Part shown: in pieces, positions 28,479 through 37,581 of the stretch
Position numbering within the stretch: position 1 is the stretch's first letter
How the letters are laid out: each line of letters opens with the position of its first letter
NCBI RefSeq assembly: GCF_003344965.1
Contig: NZ_CP031194.1
Location: 5,208,001-5,272,000 of the forward strand
DNA length: 64,000 bases
Source of the DNA: Streptomyces paludis
GTDB lineage: Bacteria > Actinomycetota > Actinomycetes > Streptomycetales > Streptomycetaceae
Direction: 5' to 3'
The notes under the pieces: model-generated
The model's database searches: none
The model's input: only the letters and a program-made list of their open reading frames with translations
Told to the model about the DNA's origin: nothing
Program-made: the position numbers and the translations under genes

Positions 28479-30656
28479 TTGAGTCGTGAAACTGACAGTT
28501 CGTCCTCCGGGCCCCAGGGGCGCGGCGGAGCCGCGGCGTACCCCTCCGGGACACCGCCCTACGGCTCCCGCCAGTACCCGTCGCTGCATCCTCAGCAGGA
28601 CGCCCCGGAGGAGAAGGAAGCCGAGTCCGCCCCACAGCCGGACGAGCCCAAGACCGAGACCACACTGACCACGCGCATCCGGATCAACATCCCGGGCTCG
28701 CGGCCGATTCCCCCGGTCGTGATGCGCACACCCGTGGGCGACAGCGACAGCGCGAACGGCCGGGGCATCCCGGCCGCCGCCGAGCGCACGGTGAGCATGC
28801 CCCGGCCCGAGGTGCCCAAGGAGAGCGCGGAGCCCCGGGAGACCGAGCCCGCGCCGGAGCAGCGGACCGAGGAGAAGACCACTCCGACCAGCGACTGGTT
28901 CGCCCCGCGCAAGCCGTCCCAGGGCACGACCAACGGCGCCGGCGTCAGCACGGCGGGCGCGGACGGTACGGGCAGGGGTACGGGCTCGGGCTCCGGGACC
29001 GGCGCCGGTTCGAGTTCCGCTTCCGGTTCCGGGAGCGGTACGGCGGCGGGTACGGCGGCCGGGATGAGCGCGGGCGCCATGGCCGTCTCGGGCGGGGCCC
29101 CTTCGGGCGGATCCGCGCCGGGGAGCGCCGGTGGCGCGAAATCGCCGTTTGAGCAGTACTCCCCGGAGCCATACGCGCCCGAGTCCTACACCCCCGAGTC
29201 GTACACCCCGGAGCCGTACGCTCCCGAGTCGTACACCCCCGCGGCGGCGGGCGCCGCCGTCAACGCCTTCGCGCCGGGCGGGAACACCCCGCCGTTCGGT
29301 ATCCCCGGCGTCGACGGCGCCCCGACCGGTCCGACCACCGGGCCGGTCACCGGCACCGCGTCGCTCGGCACCCCGCCGGCCTCCCTGGGCAGCCCGCCGG
29401 GAACGGCCGGTCAGGGCGCCGGTCCGCGGCTGTCCGACGACACCGCCGTACTGACCCCGCAGCAGCAGGCTCCCGAGCCGGTCGGCGCGGGCGCCGGCCA
29501 GGTCTCCGGGGCGGCGGCCACGATGGGGATCCCCGTCGTGCCGCCGGAGCACCAGAACGCCTTCCCGGGCCCGGCACCGCAGGTCGGCGTGGCGCGCGGG
29601 CCCGGCCAGGACGCCGGCTTCTCCGCGCCGGACTTCCCCGGTGCGGTCGGCTCGTCCCAGGGCGCCCCGGCCGCGGCGGCGAAGCCGGCCGCGGCGGCCC
29701 CCGCCAAGAAGAAGGGCCGCTCCAAGCTGACCCTCCTCGGGGTGGCCGTCATCGTGATCGCGGGCGGCGCCTACGGCGCGGGCTTGCTCGTCAACCACTC
29801 CGAGGTGCCCAAGGGCACCACCGTCCTCGGCGTCGACATCGGCGGCGGCACACGCGAGGAGGCCGTCGCCAAGCTCGACGCCACCCTCGGCAAGCGCGCC
29901 GCCCAGCCGCTGCGGCTCAACGTCGGCGGCAAGACGGAGAACCTCACCCCGGACAAGGCCGGACTGAGCTTCGACAGCCAGGCCACGGTCCGCGGCGCGG
30001 CGGGCAACGACTACAACCCCGTCTCGGTCATCGGCTCGCTCTTCGGCGTCGCCCGGATCGCCGAGCCGGTGATCCCCGTCGACGAGGAGAAGCTCACCGC
30101 GGCCCTGGCGGACCTGGCGGGCACCTCCGGCTCCGCCATCGAGGGCACGATCCGGTTCGAGCCGGACAAGGCCGTCGCCGTCCCCGGCAAGCCGGGCAAG
30201 GCGCTGGACGTCAACCACTCGATCATCTCCACCCGGGACGCGTACCGCAGCCAGGTCCAGACAGGGCAGGAGAACCCGGTCGAACTGCCGGTCGCCACCA
30301 AGGATCCGACGATCGACCAGGCGGAACTGGACCGGGCGATGAAGGAGTTCGCCGAGCCCGCCATGTCCGCGGTGGTCACCATCCGGGCGGGTGGCAAACA
30401 GATTCAGTTCGGGCCGACCATCTCCCTGCCGAAGATCCTCTCCATGAAGCCCGTGGACGGGAAGCTGGTGGAGGAGTACGACAAGAAGGCCATCGAGCAG
30501 CTCCTCGAAGGCGTCTTCGACGGCATCACGATCACCAAGGGCGACGGCCAGCAGTACCCCGTCTCGTCCGCCGACGTGGCCGCGGCCATGCAGAAGGCGC
30601 TGCGCGGCAAGACGGAAGCGGAGCGCACGCAGACGATCGACCTCGAACCGAGCTGA
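28479..30656 (+). CDS. Membrane-anchored protein with putative peptidoglycan-binding (PG_binding_4) domain
   Basis: A 725-residue protein with TTG start at 28479 and GGGAG eight bases upstream. Residues 1 to about 405 are cytoplasmic and disordered: Pro/Ser/Gly/Thr-rich, with a YAPES/YTPEP repeat. One membrane helix (TLLGVAVIVIAGGAYGAG) lies near 413-433. The extracytoplasmic part starts TTVLGVDIGGGTREEAVAKL, as in PG_binding_4/YoaR-type domains that accompany VanW or L,D-transpeptidase proteins; a second similar unit follows near residues 540-720. No YkuD or VanW catalytic domain is present. A cell-wall role is inferred. Confidence 0.75.
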   Translation: MSRETDSSSSGPQGRGGAAAYPSGTPPYGSRQYPSLHPQQDAPEEKEAESAPQPDEPKTETTLTTRIRINIPGSRPIPPVVMRTPVGDSDSANGRGIPAAAERTVSMPRPEVPKESAEPRETEPAPEQRTEEKTTPTSDWFAPRKPSQGTTNGAGVSTAGADGTGRGTGSGSGTGAGSSSASGSGSGTAAGTAAGMSAGAMAVSGGAPSGGSAPGSAGGAKSPFEQYSPEPYAPESYTPESYTPEPYAPESYTPAAAGAAVNAFAPGGNTPPFGIPGVDGAPTGPTTGPVTGTASLGTPPASLGSPPGTAGQGAGPRLSDDTAVLTPQQQAPEPVGAGAGQVSGAAATMGIPVVPPEHQNAFPGPAPQVGVARGPGQDAGFSAPDFPGAVGSSQGAPAAAAKPAAAAPAKKKGRSKLTLLGVAVIVIAGGAYGAGLLVNHSEVPKGTTVLGVDIGGGTREEAVAKLDATLGKRAAQPLRLNVGGKTENLTPDKAGLSFDSQATVRGAAGNDYNPVSVIGSLFGVARIAEPVIPVDEEKLTAALADLAGTSGSAIEGTIRFEPDKAVAVPGKPGKALDVNHSIISTRDAYRSQVQTGQENPVELPVATKDPTIDQAELDRAMKEFAEPAMSAVVTIRAGGKQIQFGPTISLPKILSMKPVDGKLVEEYDKKAIEQLLEGVFDGITITKGDGQQYPVSSADVAAAMQKALRGKTEAERTQTIDLEPS
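29157..29243 (+). repeat. 15-bp tandem repeat coding for Tyr-Xaa-Pro-Glu-(Pro/Ser)
   Basis: Five full 15-bp units and a partial sixth, in frame within the disordered N-terminal part of the peptidoglycan-binding-like protein. Units encode YSPEP, YAPES, YTPES, YTPEP, YAPES. Confidence 0.85.
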
Positions 30657-30674
30657 CCCGGTCCGACGCACCGC

Positions 30675-30711
30675 GCCGGAGCCCCCGCCCCCCTCGGGCG
30701 GGGGCTCCGGC
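30675..30711. terminator. Bidirectional terminator
   Basis: Perfect 16-bp stem (30675-30690 with 30696-30711), 5-base loop CCCTC, between the convergent genes ending at 30656 and 30736. Confidence 0.85.
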
Positions 30712-30735
30712 ATGTCCGGGGAACAGCACCCGCGA

Positions 30736-31590
30736 TCAGTTCAGCCGGGTGCGGGCCGCTCGCGCGCGGCGCTGGATGGCCTCCGCCGTCGCCGGTTCGA
30801 CGGCGGCGACCACCCGCGCGTACTCCTCCATCTCGGCCGCTCCCCGCAGGAACTCCCCGCGCTGGACCAGCAACTGGGCCCGGTCGTAGCGCAGCCGGGC
30901 CGGATGGGCCGGGAGCAGGAGGGAGAGTTCGACCGCCCAGAGGGCGACCTCGGTACGTTCGGGCCGGGCCGCCGCCCAGGCGCGGATGTTGTTCAGGACA
31001 CGCTGGACGATGTCGAGCGGGGCGGCGGGCGAGGCGGCCGGCGGCAGCCCCGGCGCCCGGCCCGCCCCCGGGCCCGTACGGTCCGTCAGCAGCCGGTCCG
31101 TCTCCTCACGGCCGAGGATCCGGCCCGCCGCGAACGGATCCGCGAGGATCTGCTCGTCCGCCGTCTCCGGGTCACCGAAGCCGACGACGAAATGGCCCGG
31201 CAGCGCCACCCCGTACACCCGCGCGCCCGCCCGCCTGGCCACCTCGATCCACACCACCGAGAGCAGGATCGGCAGCCCGCGCCGGCGGCGCAGGACGGCG
31301 GGCAGCAGGGAGGACTCCAGCCGCTCGTAGTCGGCGGGCGCGCCGTGGAAACCGCAGCGGGCGCCGAGCAGTTCGCCCAGCGCCGCCGCCCACGCGCGCG
31401 TGCCGCTCAGTCCGTACGGCAGCAGCCCGGCCAGCCGGTCCAGCTCCGCCTGCGCCGCGTCGAGCCCCTTCTCCCCCAGCTCCGGCTCGCCCTCCGCGCC
31501 CACGAGCAGGCAGAGCGTCGCCAGATCGGGCTTCTCCGCGCGGGCTTCCTCGGCGAAGAGGCGGCGCCGGTCGGCGGATTCCGGATGCAT
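30736..31590 (-). CDS. SirB1-type transglutaminase-like protein
   Basis: A 284-residue protein with the SirB1/transglutaminase-like N-terminal domain (PF13369 type): LRRRRGLPILLSVVWIEVARRAG, GVALPGHFVVGFG and ILADPFAAGR. The His of the protease triad is in PGHF; the usual catalytic Cys position is occupied by non-Cys residues, as in many SirB1 proteins. A TPR-like helical C-terminus (RVLNNIRAWAAARP, LRYDRAQLLVQRGEF) follows. Exact function is not established. It follows the GNAT gene on the same strand with a 49-bp gap. Confidence 0.8.
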   Translation of the reverse strand: MHPESADRRRLFAEEARAEKPDLATLCLLVGAEGEPELGEKGLDAAQAELDRLAGLLPYGLSGTRAWAAALGELLGARCGFHGAPADYERLESSLLPAVLRRRRGLPILLSVVWIEVARRAGARVYGVALPGHFVVGFGDPETADEQILADPFAAGRILGREETDRLLTDRTGPGAGRAPGLPPAASPAAPLDIVQRVLNNIRAWAAARPERTEVALWAVELSLLLPAHPARLRYDRAQLLVQRGEFLRGAAEMEEYARVVAAVEPATAEAIQRRARAARTRLN

Positions 31591-31639
31591 ACCGTTTCCG
31601 TCCTTGTCGTGGCCTTGTTGTCGAGTTGTCGAGACGCTC

Positions 31640-32671
31640 TCAGGGCGCTCGGTAGTGGTGGTAACGGTGGTGGACGGTGAATCCCATCCCCGCGTACAGG
31701 GCGATCGCCGCGTCGTTGTCCGACTCGACCTGGAGCCACGCGGCGGACGCCCCCTCGTCGAGGGCGCGCCGGGCGAGCGCCGCCATCACCGCCGTCGCCA
31801 GCCCCTGGCGGCGGTACGCGGGCCCCACCTCGACGGCCATGAACCCCGCCCAGCGCCCGTCGACCACACACCGGCCGATCGCCGCCGGAACCTCGTCCGC
31901 CGTGCCGGGCACGGTGGCGAACCACACCGAGGGGCCCGCGTTCAGCACCTGGAGCACCTGCGGCCCCGGTGTCCCCGTGCGCTGGTAGCGGCGCAGCCAG
32001 CTCTCGTCCACCGCGCGGCCGAGGTGGACGCGGTCGTCCGCCGCCCGGTCCGCGAGGGGCGCCAGCGCCCCCGTCCGTACCTCCGCCGTCACCTCGGAGC
32101 GCCAGCCGCGCCGCTCCAGTTCGGCGCAGAGCGCCTCCTGCGTGCCGGGCGCGCCGGTCGCCGTCTGTACGTACGCGGGCAGCCCCCGCCGCTCGTACCA
32201 CGCGCGCGTGCGCGCCAGCGCCTCGTCCAGGCCCACCCCCGGATCGCCCAGGGGCAGCGCCGAGTTGGCGCGGCGGGTGAACCCTGACGCCGCCCTGAGC
32301 GTCCACTCACCCAGGCGCTCGCTCTCCACCGGCTGCCACGCGCGCGCGTACGTGCGTGCCAGCTCCTCGAAGCCGGCCGCAGGGCCCCGCCGCCGGGCGG
32401 GCGCCGACGGCACCACCTTGCCCGCGACCAGGGCCTTCTCCGGTACGCCCACGTGCTCACCGTTACGCCGTGTGATCAGCAGCACACCGTTGTCCCAGGA
32501 TGTGAGAACGCCTACGGTGTCGGTGAACTTCTCCGTACCGGGACCACCCCCGGTCAACTGTCTGACCGATACGCGTTTGCCCACGTCAGCGGGGCTCAAC
32601 CGGACCTCAAGCCGTCCGCCGGCAGTGAATTCCACAGCTCCGTCCGCCCCTCTTGTTCGGATCGCGCCCAA
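31640..32671 (-). CDS. GNAT-family N-acetyltransferase with N-terminal SH3-like domain
   Basis: Up to 343 residues from a TTG at 32671; the GTG at 32635 (MEFTAGGRLEVRLSP) is a likely alternative start, giving 331 residues. The N-terminal beta-rich domain (residues 13-75, DVGKRVSVRQL ... VGVLTSWDNGVLLITRRNG) resembles the SH3-like module found before GNAT domains in actinobacteria. The C-terminal GNAT domain shows the acetyl-CoA loop RRQGLATAVMAAL and LQVESDNDAAIALYAGMGF. The substrate is unknown. It is divergent from fdxA with about 100 bp between. Confidence 0.82.
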   Translation of the reverse strand: MGAIRTRGADGAVEFTAGGRLEVRLSPADVGKRVSVRQLTGGGPGTEKFTDTVGVLTSWDNGVLLITRRNGEHVGVPEKALVAGKVVPSAPARRRGPAAGFEELARTYARAWQPVESERLGEWTLRAASGFTRRANSALPLGDPGVGLDEALARTRAWYERRGLPAYVQTATGAPGTQEALCAELERRGWRSEVTAEVRTGALAPLADRAADDRVHLGRAVDESWLRRYQRTGTPGPQVLQVLNAGPSVWFATVPGTADEVPAAIGRCVVDGRWAGFMAVEVGPAYRRQGLATAVMAALARRALDEGASAAWLQVESDNDAAIALYAGMGFTVHHRYHHYRAP

Positions 32672-32775
32672 GAACGGAGATACTAGATGCGGGCATCGAC
32701 GACGCCGCGCTCCCGCGCGCCCGTGGACGGAGCCGCAGATCGGCCCGCCGCGCCCTATCGAGGAGGAACGACAGC

Positions 32776-33096
32776 GTGACCTACGTCATCGCGCAGCCTT
32801 GTGTCGACGTCAAGGACAAGGCGTGCATCGAGGAGTGCCCGGTCGACTGCATCTACGAGGGCTCGCGGTCCTTGTACATCCACCCGGACGAATGCGTCGA
32901 CTGCGGAGCCTGTGAGCCGGTGTGCCCGGTCGAGGCGATCTTCTACGAGGACGACACCCCGGACGAGTGGAAGGACTACTACAAGGCGAACGTCGAGTTC
33001 TTCGACGAGCTGGGCTCGCCCGGTGGTGCCTCCAAGCTCGGTCTGATCGAGCGCGACCACCCCTTCGTCGCCGCGCTGCCGCCCCAGAACGGCTGA
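32776..33096 (+). CDS. fdxA: 7Fe ferredoxin
   Basis: A 106-residue ferredoxin with GTG start at 32776 and AGGAGG upstream. The N-terminal CVDVKDKACIEECPVDC pattern lacks one of the four cysteines of a classical 4Fe site and forms a 3Fe-4S/4Fe-4S pair with CVDCGACEPVCPVEAI, typical of actinobacterial 7Fe ferredoxins (Mycobacterium fdxC). The C-terminal extension EWKDYYKANVEFFDELGS is characteristic. It is a soluble electron carrier, for example for cytochromes P450. The gene precedes dapC, as in mycobacteria. Confidence 0.95.
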   Translation: MTYVIAQPCVDVKDKACIEECPVDCIYEGSRSLYIHPDECVDCGACEPVCPVEAIFYEDDTPDEWKDYYKANVEFFDELGSPGGASKLGLIERDHPFVAALPPQNG

Positions 33097-33112
33097 CAGC
33101 GCCCCGCGTCCC

Positions 33113-33145
33113 CGGTCCCGTACGGCTCGCCGCTGTACGGGACCG
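33113..33145 (+). terminator. Terminator of fdxA
   Basis: 11-bp perfect stem (33113-33123 with 33135-33145), 11-base loop, followed by CGGTTTTCC. Confidence 0.7.
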
Positions 33146-33200
33146 CGGTTTTCCGCGTCGTGTGCCGTGACGCCCACGCGTACGAGAGAAGAGTGAGCAC

Positions 33201-34307
33201 GTGTCCGCAGTTTCCCCGCGAGTCTCCTCGCGCCTGCCCGTCTTCCCCTGGGACCGGCTGGAGCCGTACAAAGCGACGGCGGCGGCCCACCCGGACGGGA
33301 TCGTGGACCTGTCCATCGGCACGCCCGTCGACCCGGTGCCCGAGCTGATCCGGCGGGCCCTGGCCGGGGCCGCGGACTCGCCCGGCTATCCGACGGTGTG
33401 GGGTACGGCGGAGCTGCGGGACGCGCTGACCGGCTGGGTGGAACGGCGGCTCGGCGCGCGCGGGGTGACCCACCGGAACGTGCTGCCGGTGGTCGGCTCC
33501 AAGGAGCTGGTGGCCTGGCTGCCGACCCAGCTGGGGCTGGGCGCGGGCGACCGGGTGGCCTTCCCGCGCCTCGCCTACCCGACGTACGAGGTGGGCGCGC
33601 GGCTCTGCGGCGCCGAGCCCGTTCCGTACACCGACCCGACCGAGCTGGACCCCGCCGGGCTGAAGCTGCTCTGGCTGAACTCGCCGTCGAACCCGACCGG
33701 CGCGGTGCTGCCGGCGGCCGAGCTGGCGCGGATCGTCGCCTGGGCGCGCGCGCACGACGTGCTGGTGTTCAGCGACGAGTGCTACCTGGAGCTGGGCTGG
33801 GAGGCCGAGCCCGTCTCCGTACTGCACCCGGACGTCTGCGGCGGTACGCATGAGGGCGTCGTGGCCGTCCACTCGCTCTCCAAGCGCTCCAACCTGGCCG
33901 GATACCGCGCGGCCTTCCTCGCGGGCGACGCGGAGGTGCTCGGCGAGCTGCTCGCGGTCCGCAAGCACGGCGGGATGATGACCCCCGCGCCCGTGCAGGC
34001 GGCCACGGTCGCCGCGCTGGGCGACGACACCCACGTACGGGAGCAGCGGGAGCGGTACACGGCCCGCCGCACCGCCCTGCGGACGGCCCTGGAGGCGCAC
34101 GGCTTCCGGATCGACCACAGCGAGGCGAGCCTGTACCTGTGGTCGACGCGCGACGAGCCCTGCTGGGACACGGTGGCGCACCTCGCGGCGCTGGGGATCC
34201 TGGTCGCGCCCGGCGACTTCTACGGCGAGGCGGGGGCGCGGCACGTACGGGTGGCGCTGACGGCCACCGACGAGCGGATCGAGGCGGCGGTCAAGCGGCT
34301 CGCCTGA
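33201..34307 (+). CDS. dapC: Succinyldiaminopimelate aminotransferase
   Basis: A 368-residue fold-type I PLP aminotransferase, GTG start at 33201 after AGAGAAGAG. PLP motifs: LNSPSNPTGAV (Asn/Pro of the pyridine contact), VFSDECYLELG (Asp and Tyr), and SLSKRSNLAGYRAAFLAG with the Schiff-base lysine. Assignment to DapC rests on family resemblance and synteny: fdxA upstream and dapE two genes downstream, the same order as in mycobacteria. The enzyme converts N-succinyl-2-amino-6-oxopimelate to N-succinyl-diaminopimelate in the lysine and peptidoglycan pathway. Confidence 0.88.
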   Translation: MSAVSPRVSSRLPVFPWDRLEPYKATAAAHPDGIVDLSIGTPVDPVPELIRRALAGAADSPGYPTVWGTAELRDALTGWVERRLGARGVTHRNVLPVVGSKELVAWLPTQLGLGAGDRVAFPRLAYPTYEVGARLCGAEPVPYTDPTELDPAGLKLLWLNSPSNPTGAVLPAAELARIVAWARAHDVLVFSDECYLELGWEAEPVSVLHPDVCGGTHEGVVAVHSLSKRSNLAGYRAAFLAGDAEVLGELLAVRKHGGMMTPAPVQAATVAALGDDTHVREQRERYTARRTALRTALEAHGFRIDHSEASLYLWSTRDEPCWDTVAHLAALGILVAPGDFYGEAGARHVRVALTATDERIEAAVKRLA

Positions 34308-34318
34308 GGGCGGCACAG

Positions 34319-34375
34319 ACGTACGGGAGGGGCCGGGGAGCGCGTGATGTGCGCTCCCCGGCCCCTCCCGTACGT
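34319..34375. terminator. Very strong bidirectional terminator
   Basis: Perfect 25-bp stem (34319-34343 with 34351-34375) and a 7-base loop between convergent dapC and the alanine-rich secreted protein gene. Confidence 0.9.
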
Positions 34376-34393
34376 GCTCCTGGGGGTACGGGA

Positions 34394-34870
34394 TCAGCCG
34401 CCGAGCGGCAGGCCCCCGAGCAGGCCGCCGACGGCGGGCGCCTTGGCCGGGGTGGCGGCGGCCGGGGCGACCTGCTGGGTGGTCTGGGTCGCGGCGGCGC
34501 CCTCCGCCGCGGTGGCGGCGGTCTCGCCGAGCAGCTTGCCGGCGCCGCCCGCGGTGTCGCCGGCGGCCTTCTGGACGGCCGGGGTGGCGGTCTTGGCGGC
34601 CTTGCCGACGGCCTTGCCCGCCGCCGGGACGCCCTGCTTGACGGCGTTGCCGCCCGCGTCGCCCACCGTCTTGGTGGCCTTCTGGGCGCCGCTGTCGAGG
34701 GTGCCGCCCACGGCGGCGCCGTCCAGCGCGCTCACCGAGCCCAGGTCGGGGGCCGCCGGCAGGGCCGCCGCGCTCGCGGAGCCGGCCGCGCCGATCACCG
34801 GGGCCGCGCCCGCCGCGACGATCAGCGCGGTGCGGGCGATACGGCGGGCGAGGGGAAGGTTCGCGGACAT
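34394..34870 (-). CDS. Alanine-rich small secreted protein with amphipathic repeats
   Basis: A 158-residue protein from the ATG at 34870 (GAAGGAG four bases upstream); the frame extends further upstream without coding character. Signal peptide RRIARTALIVAAGAAPVIGA, cleaved near ASA-A. The mature region carries imperfect 11-residue repeats such as ATKTVGDAGGN, AGKAVGKAAKT, and VQKAAGDTAGG, an amphipathic helix pattern, and ends GGLLGGLPLGG. No catalytic motif. Function unknown; a surface-active or structural role is conceivable. Confidence 0.7.
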   Translation of the reverse strand: MSANLPLARRIARTALIVAAGAAPVIGAAGSASAAALPAAPDLGSVSALDGAAVGGTLDSGAQKATKTVGDAGGNAVKQGVPAAGKAVGKAAKTATPAVQKAAGDTAGGAGKLLGETAATAAEGAAATQTTQQVAPAAATPAKAPAVGGLLGGLPLGG

Positions 34871-35160
34871 GATGCTCCTTCGGGGAGATGGCGAGATGTG
34901 GTGCGTCCGGGGGCCGGACGTGGTGACAACTCCTCGAAGGGCGCCGGAGGATGCGGTGGGCGCGGGTAAAGAATCCGTAACGTGTCGCATGATCTGTTAT
35001 GGATAAAAGCAGGCAAACGCTCCCGGTGAAGCGAGGGCCGCGACACGCGGATTCCCGCCCTGCGCTGGGTGTTCGACCGGCGTTCGGCGGGCGTTCCCGG
35101 GAAGTGCGTGCGGCGGGCGCGCGGCGGCGCCGGACTCGCCCGTCCGGGTGACGGGCCGTA

Positions 35161-36270
35161 CTACCGCGCGGTACGGATCCGGACCTCGTCCGCGTTCGCG
35201 ACGGCCGGATCGCTCGTCGTGCGCCAGCCCTTGGCCGCGTCCTTCGCGCTCCACACCCGGCCCGCGTAACCGACCTCGGTGATGCCCAGGGACGTGGACC
35301 GGGCCACCGCCCAGTGCGCCAGCTCCCAGCCGCGCTGTGCCGAGGCGCGCTGCTCCGCGGAGTTGCCGCGCCGGGCACCGGCCGTGGCCGTGACCGACAC
35401 CGGCACGGTCAACTCGTCGGCCTTCGCGCCTTTCGCCGCCGTCGCGGAATCCGTGGGACTCGCCGAATCCGCCGGGGTCTCCGCGTCGCTCGCGCCGCCC
35501 TTGCCGGTCGCCGCGGGCAGCACGGCGGAGCCGAAGTCCCGTACCAGTTCCGTCCGTACCTTCCGCGGCTCGCCCACCACCCCGTCGGCCGGCGCCGTGC
35601 AGGTCAGCGACGCGCCGGCCCGGCCGGTGAACGCGGCGGCCAGCAGCGCGGCGTCCGGCTCGTGCTTCGCGTACGCCTGCGGGAAGCCGCTGCGCTGGAC
35701 GCGCTGGGCGGCCTCGGTGAGCGGCAGCCGCGAGTAGCCGGGCACCTTGACGAGATGGTCGTAGAACTGGCCCGCCGAGTAGACCGGGTCCTGGATCTGC
35801 GCCTCGGTGCCCCACCCCTTCGAGGGCCGCTGCTGGAAGAGCCCGAGCGAATCGCGGTCCCCGTGGTCGAGGTTGCGCAGCGCCGACTCCTGGAGCGCGG
35901 TGGCCAGCGCGATGGTGACGGCGCGTTCGGGCAGCCCGCGGCTGGTGCCGACGGCCGAGATCGTCGCCGCGTTGACGGCCATCGCGGGCGTCATCGCGTA
36001 CGAGCGGCTGCCGTCGCCGGAGGAGCCGGAGGAGCCGGAGGAGCCCGACGAACCGGAGGAGCCGGAGGTGTCCGAGGGGTCCACGGCTTCCGTGGACCGC
36101 ACCACGCACCGCGGGCCGCTGCCGCGGCTGGACATGTACTGCACCACCGCGTATCCGGCGAGGGCCAGCAGCACGGTGAAAGCGGCGACGAAACGCAAGG
36201 GGCGTCCGCGACGGGAGGGGGAGACGGTCTCGGGCACGCGCCCACCGTACTGGAGTCCGAGGCCCCTCAT
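35161..36270 (-). CDS. Membrane-anchored lysozyme-like (transglycosylase-type) protein
   Basis: A 369-residue protein. ATG at 36270 has GGAG seven bases upstream; a GTG at 36237 is an alternative. Frames further upstream are antisense to dapE and rejected. One N-terminal helix (FVAAFTVLLALAGYAVVQYM), a Ser-Gly repeat linker, then a domain with ALATALQESALRNLDHGDRDS and LGLFQQRPSKGWG, the lysozyme-like/SLT pattern with the catalytic Glu in QES. A Thr/Ala/Ser-rich linker leads to a C-terminal domain (RGWELAHWAVARSTSLGITEV) resembling other actinobacterial wall proteins. It likely acts on peptidoglycan outside the membrane. Often annotated as heavy-metal transporter in Streptomyces; nothing here supports that. 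Confidence 0.8.
   Translation of the reverse strand: MRGLGLQYGGRVPETVSPSRRGRPLRFVAAFTVLLALAGYAVVQYMSSRGSGPRCVVRSTEAVDPSDTSGSSGSSGSSGSSGSSGDGSRSYAMTPAMAVNAATISAVGTSRGLPERAVTIALATALQESALRNLDHGDRDSLGLFQQRPSKGWGTEAQIQDPVYSAGQFYDHLVKVPGYSRLPLTEAAQRVQRSGFPQAYAKHEPDAALLAAAFTGRAGASLTCTAPADGVVGEPRKVRTELVRDFGSAVLPAATGKGGASDAETPADSASPTDSATAAKGAKADELTVPVSVTATAGARRGNSAEQRASAQRGWELAHWAVARSTSLGITEVGYAGRVWSAKDAAKGWRTTSDPAVANADEVRIRTAR
36016..36069 (-). repeat. 9-bp tandem repeat coding a Ser-Gly linker
   Basis: Six 9-bp units (consensus GCCGGAGGA on the plus strand), in frame, encoding (Ser-Gly-Ser)n between the membrane helix and the lysozyme-like domain. Repeats of this kind vary in length between strains. 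Confidence 0.8.
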
Positions 36271-36339
36271 GACCCGGCTCCGGCCCGCCCGCGGACCCGC
36301 GGCCCGGCCGGTCCCTCCGTACCGTATTAGGGTCGGAGC

Positions 36340-37452
36340 ATGAACCGCACCACGCCCGAGACCACGCCCGAGACGGTGCTCGACCTCACACTCGACGGCC
36401 CCGCGCTCACCGCGTGGCTCGTCGACTTCCCGTCCGTCAGCGGTACGGAGAAGCCGCTCGCCGACGCCATCGAGCAGGCGCTGCGCACCCTGCCGCACCT
36501 CACCGTCGACCGGTACGGCAACAACGTGGTGGCCCGCACCCGGCTGGGGCGCGGCGAACGGGTCATCCTCGCCGGGCACATCGACACCGTGCCGATCGCC
36601 GACAACCTGCCCTCGCGGCTCGACGACGACGGCATGCTGTGGGGCTGCGGCACGAGCGACATGAAGTCCGGGGTCGCCGTACAGCTGCGGATCGCGGCGA
36701 CGGTCCCCGAGCCCAACCGCGATCTCACCTTCGTGTTCTACGACAACGAGGAGGTCGCCGCGCACCTCAACGGTCTCGGCCATGTCGCCGAGGCCCATCC
36801 CGACTGGCTGGCGGGCGACTTCGCCATCCTGCTGGAAGGGACCGAGGGCGAGGTCGAGGGCGGCTGCCAGGGCACGCTGCGGGTCTTCCTGCACACGGAG
36901 GGCGAGCGCGCCCACTCCGCGCGCGGCTGGATGGGGTCCAACGCCATCCACGCCGCCGCGCCGATCCTGGCCCGGCTCGCCGCGTACGAGCCGCGCCGGC
37001 CGGTCATCGACGGCCTGGAGTACCGGGAGGGCCTCAACGCCGTACGGATCGAGGGCGGCGTCGCCAACAACGTCATCCCCGACGCCTGCACGGTCGTCGT
37101 GAACTACCGGTACGCCCCGGACCGGAGCGAGGCGGCGGCCCTCGCCCATGTCCGTGAGGTCTTCGCGGACTGCGGGGTCACCGGATTCACCGTCGACGAC
37201 CACTCCGGCGCCGCGCTGCCCGGCCTCTCGCACCCGGCCGCCGCCGCGTTCATGGCGGCCGTGGGCGGCACCGCGCGGCCCAAGTTCGGCTGGACCGATG
37301 TCGCGCGGTTCGGCGGACTCGGCGTGCCCGCCGTCAACTACGGGCCCGGTGACCCCCTGCTCGCGCACAAGCGGGACGAACGGGTGGCCGTCGAGCGGAT
37401 CACCCACTGCGAGGAGCGGCTGCGCGGCTGGCTCACCGGGCCGGTCGGGTAG
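36340..37452 (+). CDS. dapE: Succinyl-diaminopimelate desuccinylase
   Basis: A 370-residue M20-family zinc amidohydrolase that hydrolyses N-succinyl-diaminopimelate to diaminopimelate and succinate. Metal-site motifs: [12 protein letters not shown] (His and Asp), CGTSDMKSG (bridging Asp), VFYDNEEVA (catalytic Glu). The dimerisation domain has [16 protein letters not shown]. Length fits the actinobacterial type. ATG start. It is divergent from the lysozyme-like gene with about 70 bp between. It supplies meso-diaminopimelate for lysine and the wall together with DapC. Confidence 0.94.
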   Translation: MNRTTPETTPETVLDLTLDGPALTAWLVDFPSVSGTEKPLADAIEQALRTLPHLTVDRYGNNVVARTRLGRGERVILAGHIDTVPIADNLPSRLDDDGMLWGCGTSDMKSGVAVQLRIAATVPEPNRDLTFVFYDNEEVAAHLNGLGHVAEAHPDWLAGDFAILLEGTEGEVEGGCQGTLRVFLHTEGERAHSARGWMGSNAIHAAAPILARLAAYEPRRPVIDGLEYREGLNAVRIEGGVANNVIPDACTVVVNYRYAPDRSEAAALAHVREVFADCGVTGFTVDDHSGAALPGLSHPAAAAFMAAVGGTARPKFGWTDVARFGGLGVPAVNYGPGDPLLAHKRDERVAVERITHCEERLRGWLTGPVG

Positions 37453-37581
37453 CGGGGGGCATGTGACCGCGCCGGCCGGGGGCACGGCCGCTGCCTGATC
37501 GACTGCCGGAATTTCGCCGTTTGTCACGCGTGTCGATCTACTCTTGCCCAGAACGACGCACAGCAGCGGAAGGAGCGGCTC

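Noticed and set aside
31172..31393. Small minus-strand frame inside the SirB1-like gene
   Set aside because: Fully contained in another frame of a well-supported gene and Arg/Ala/Gly-rich.
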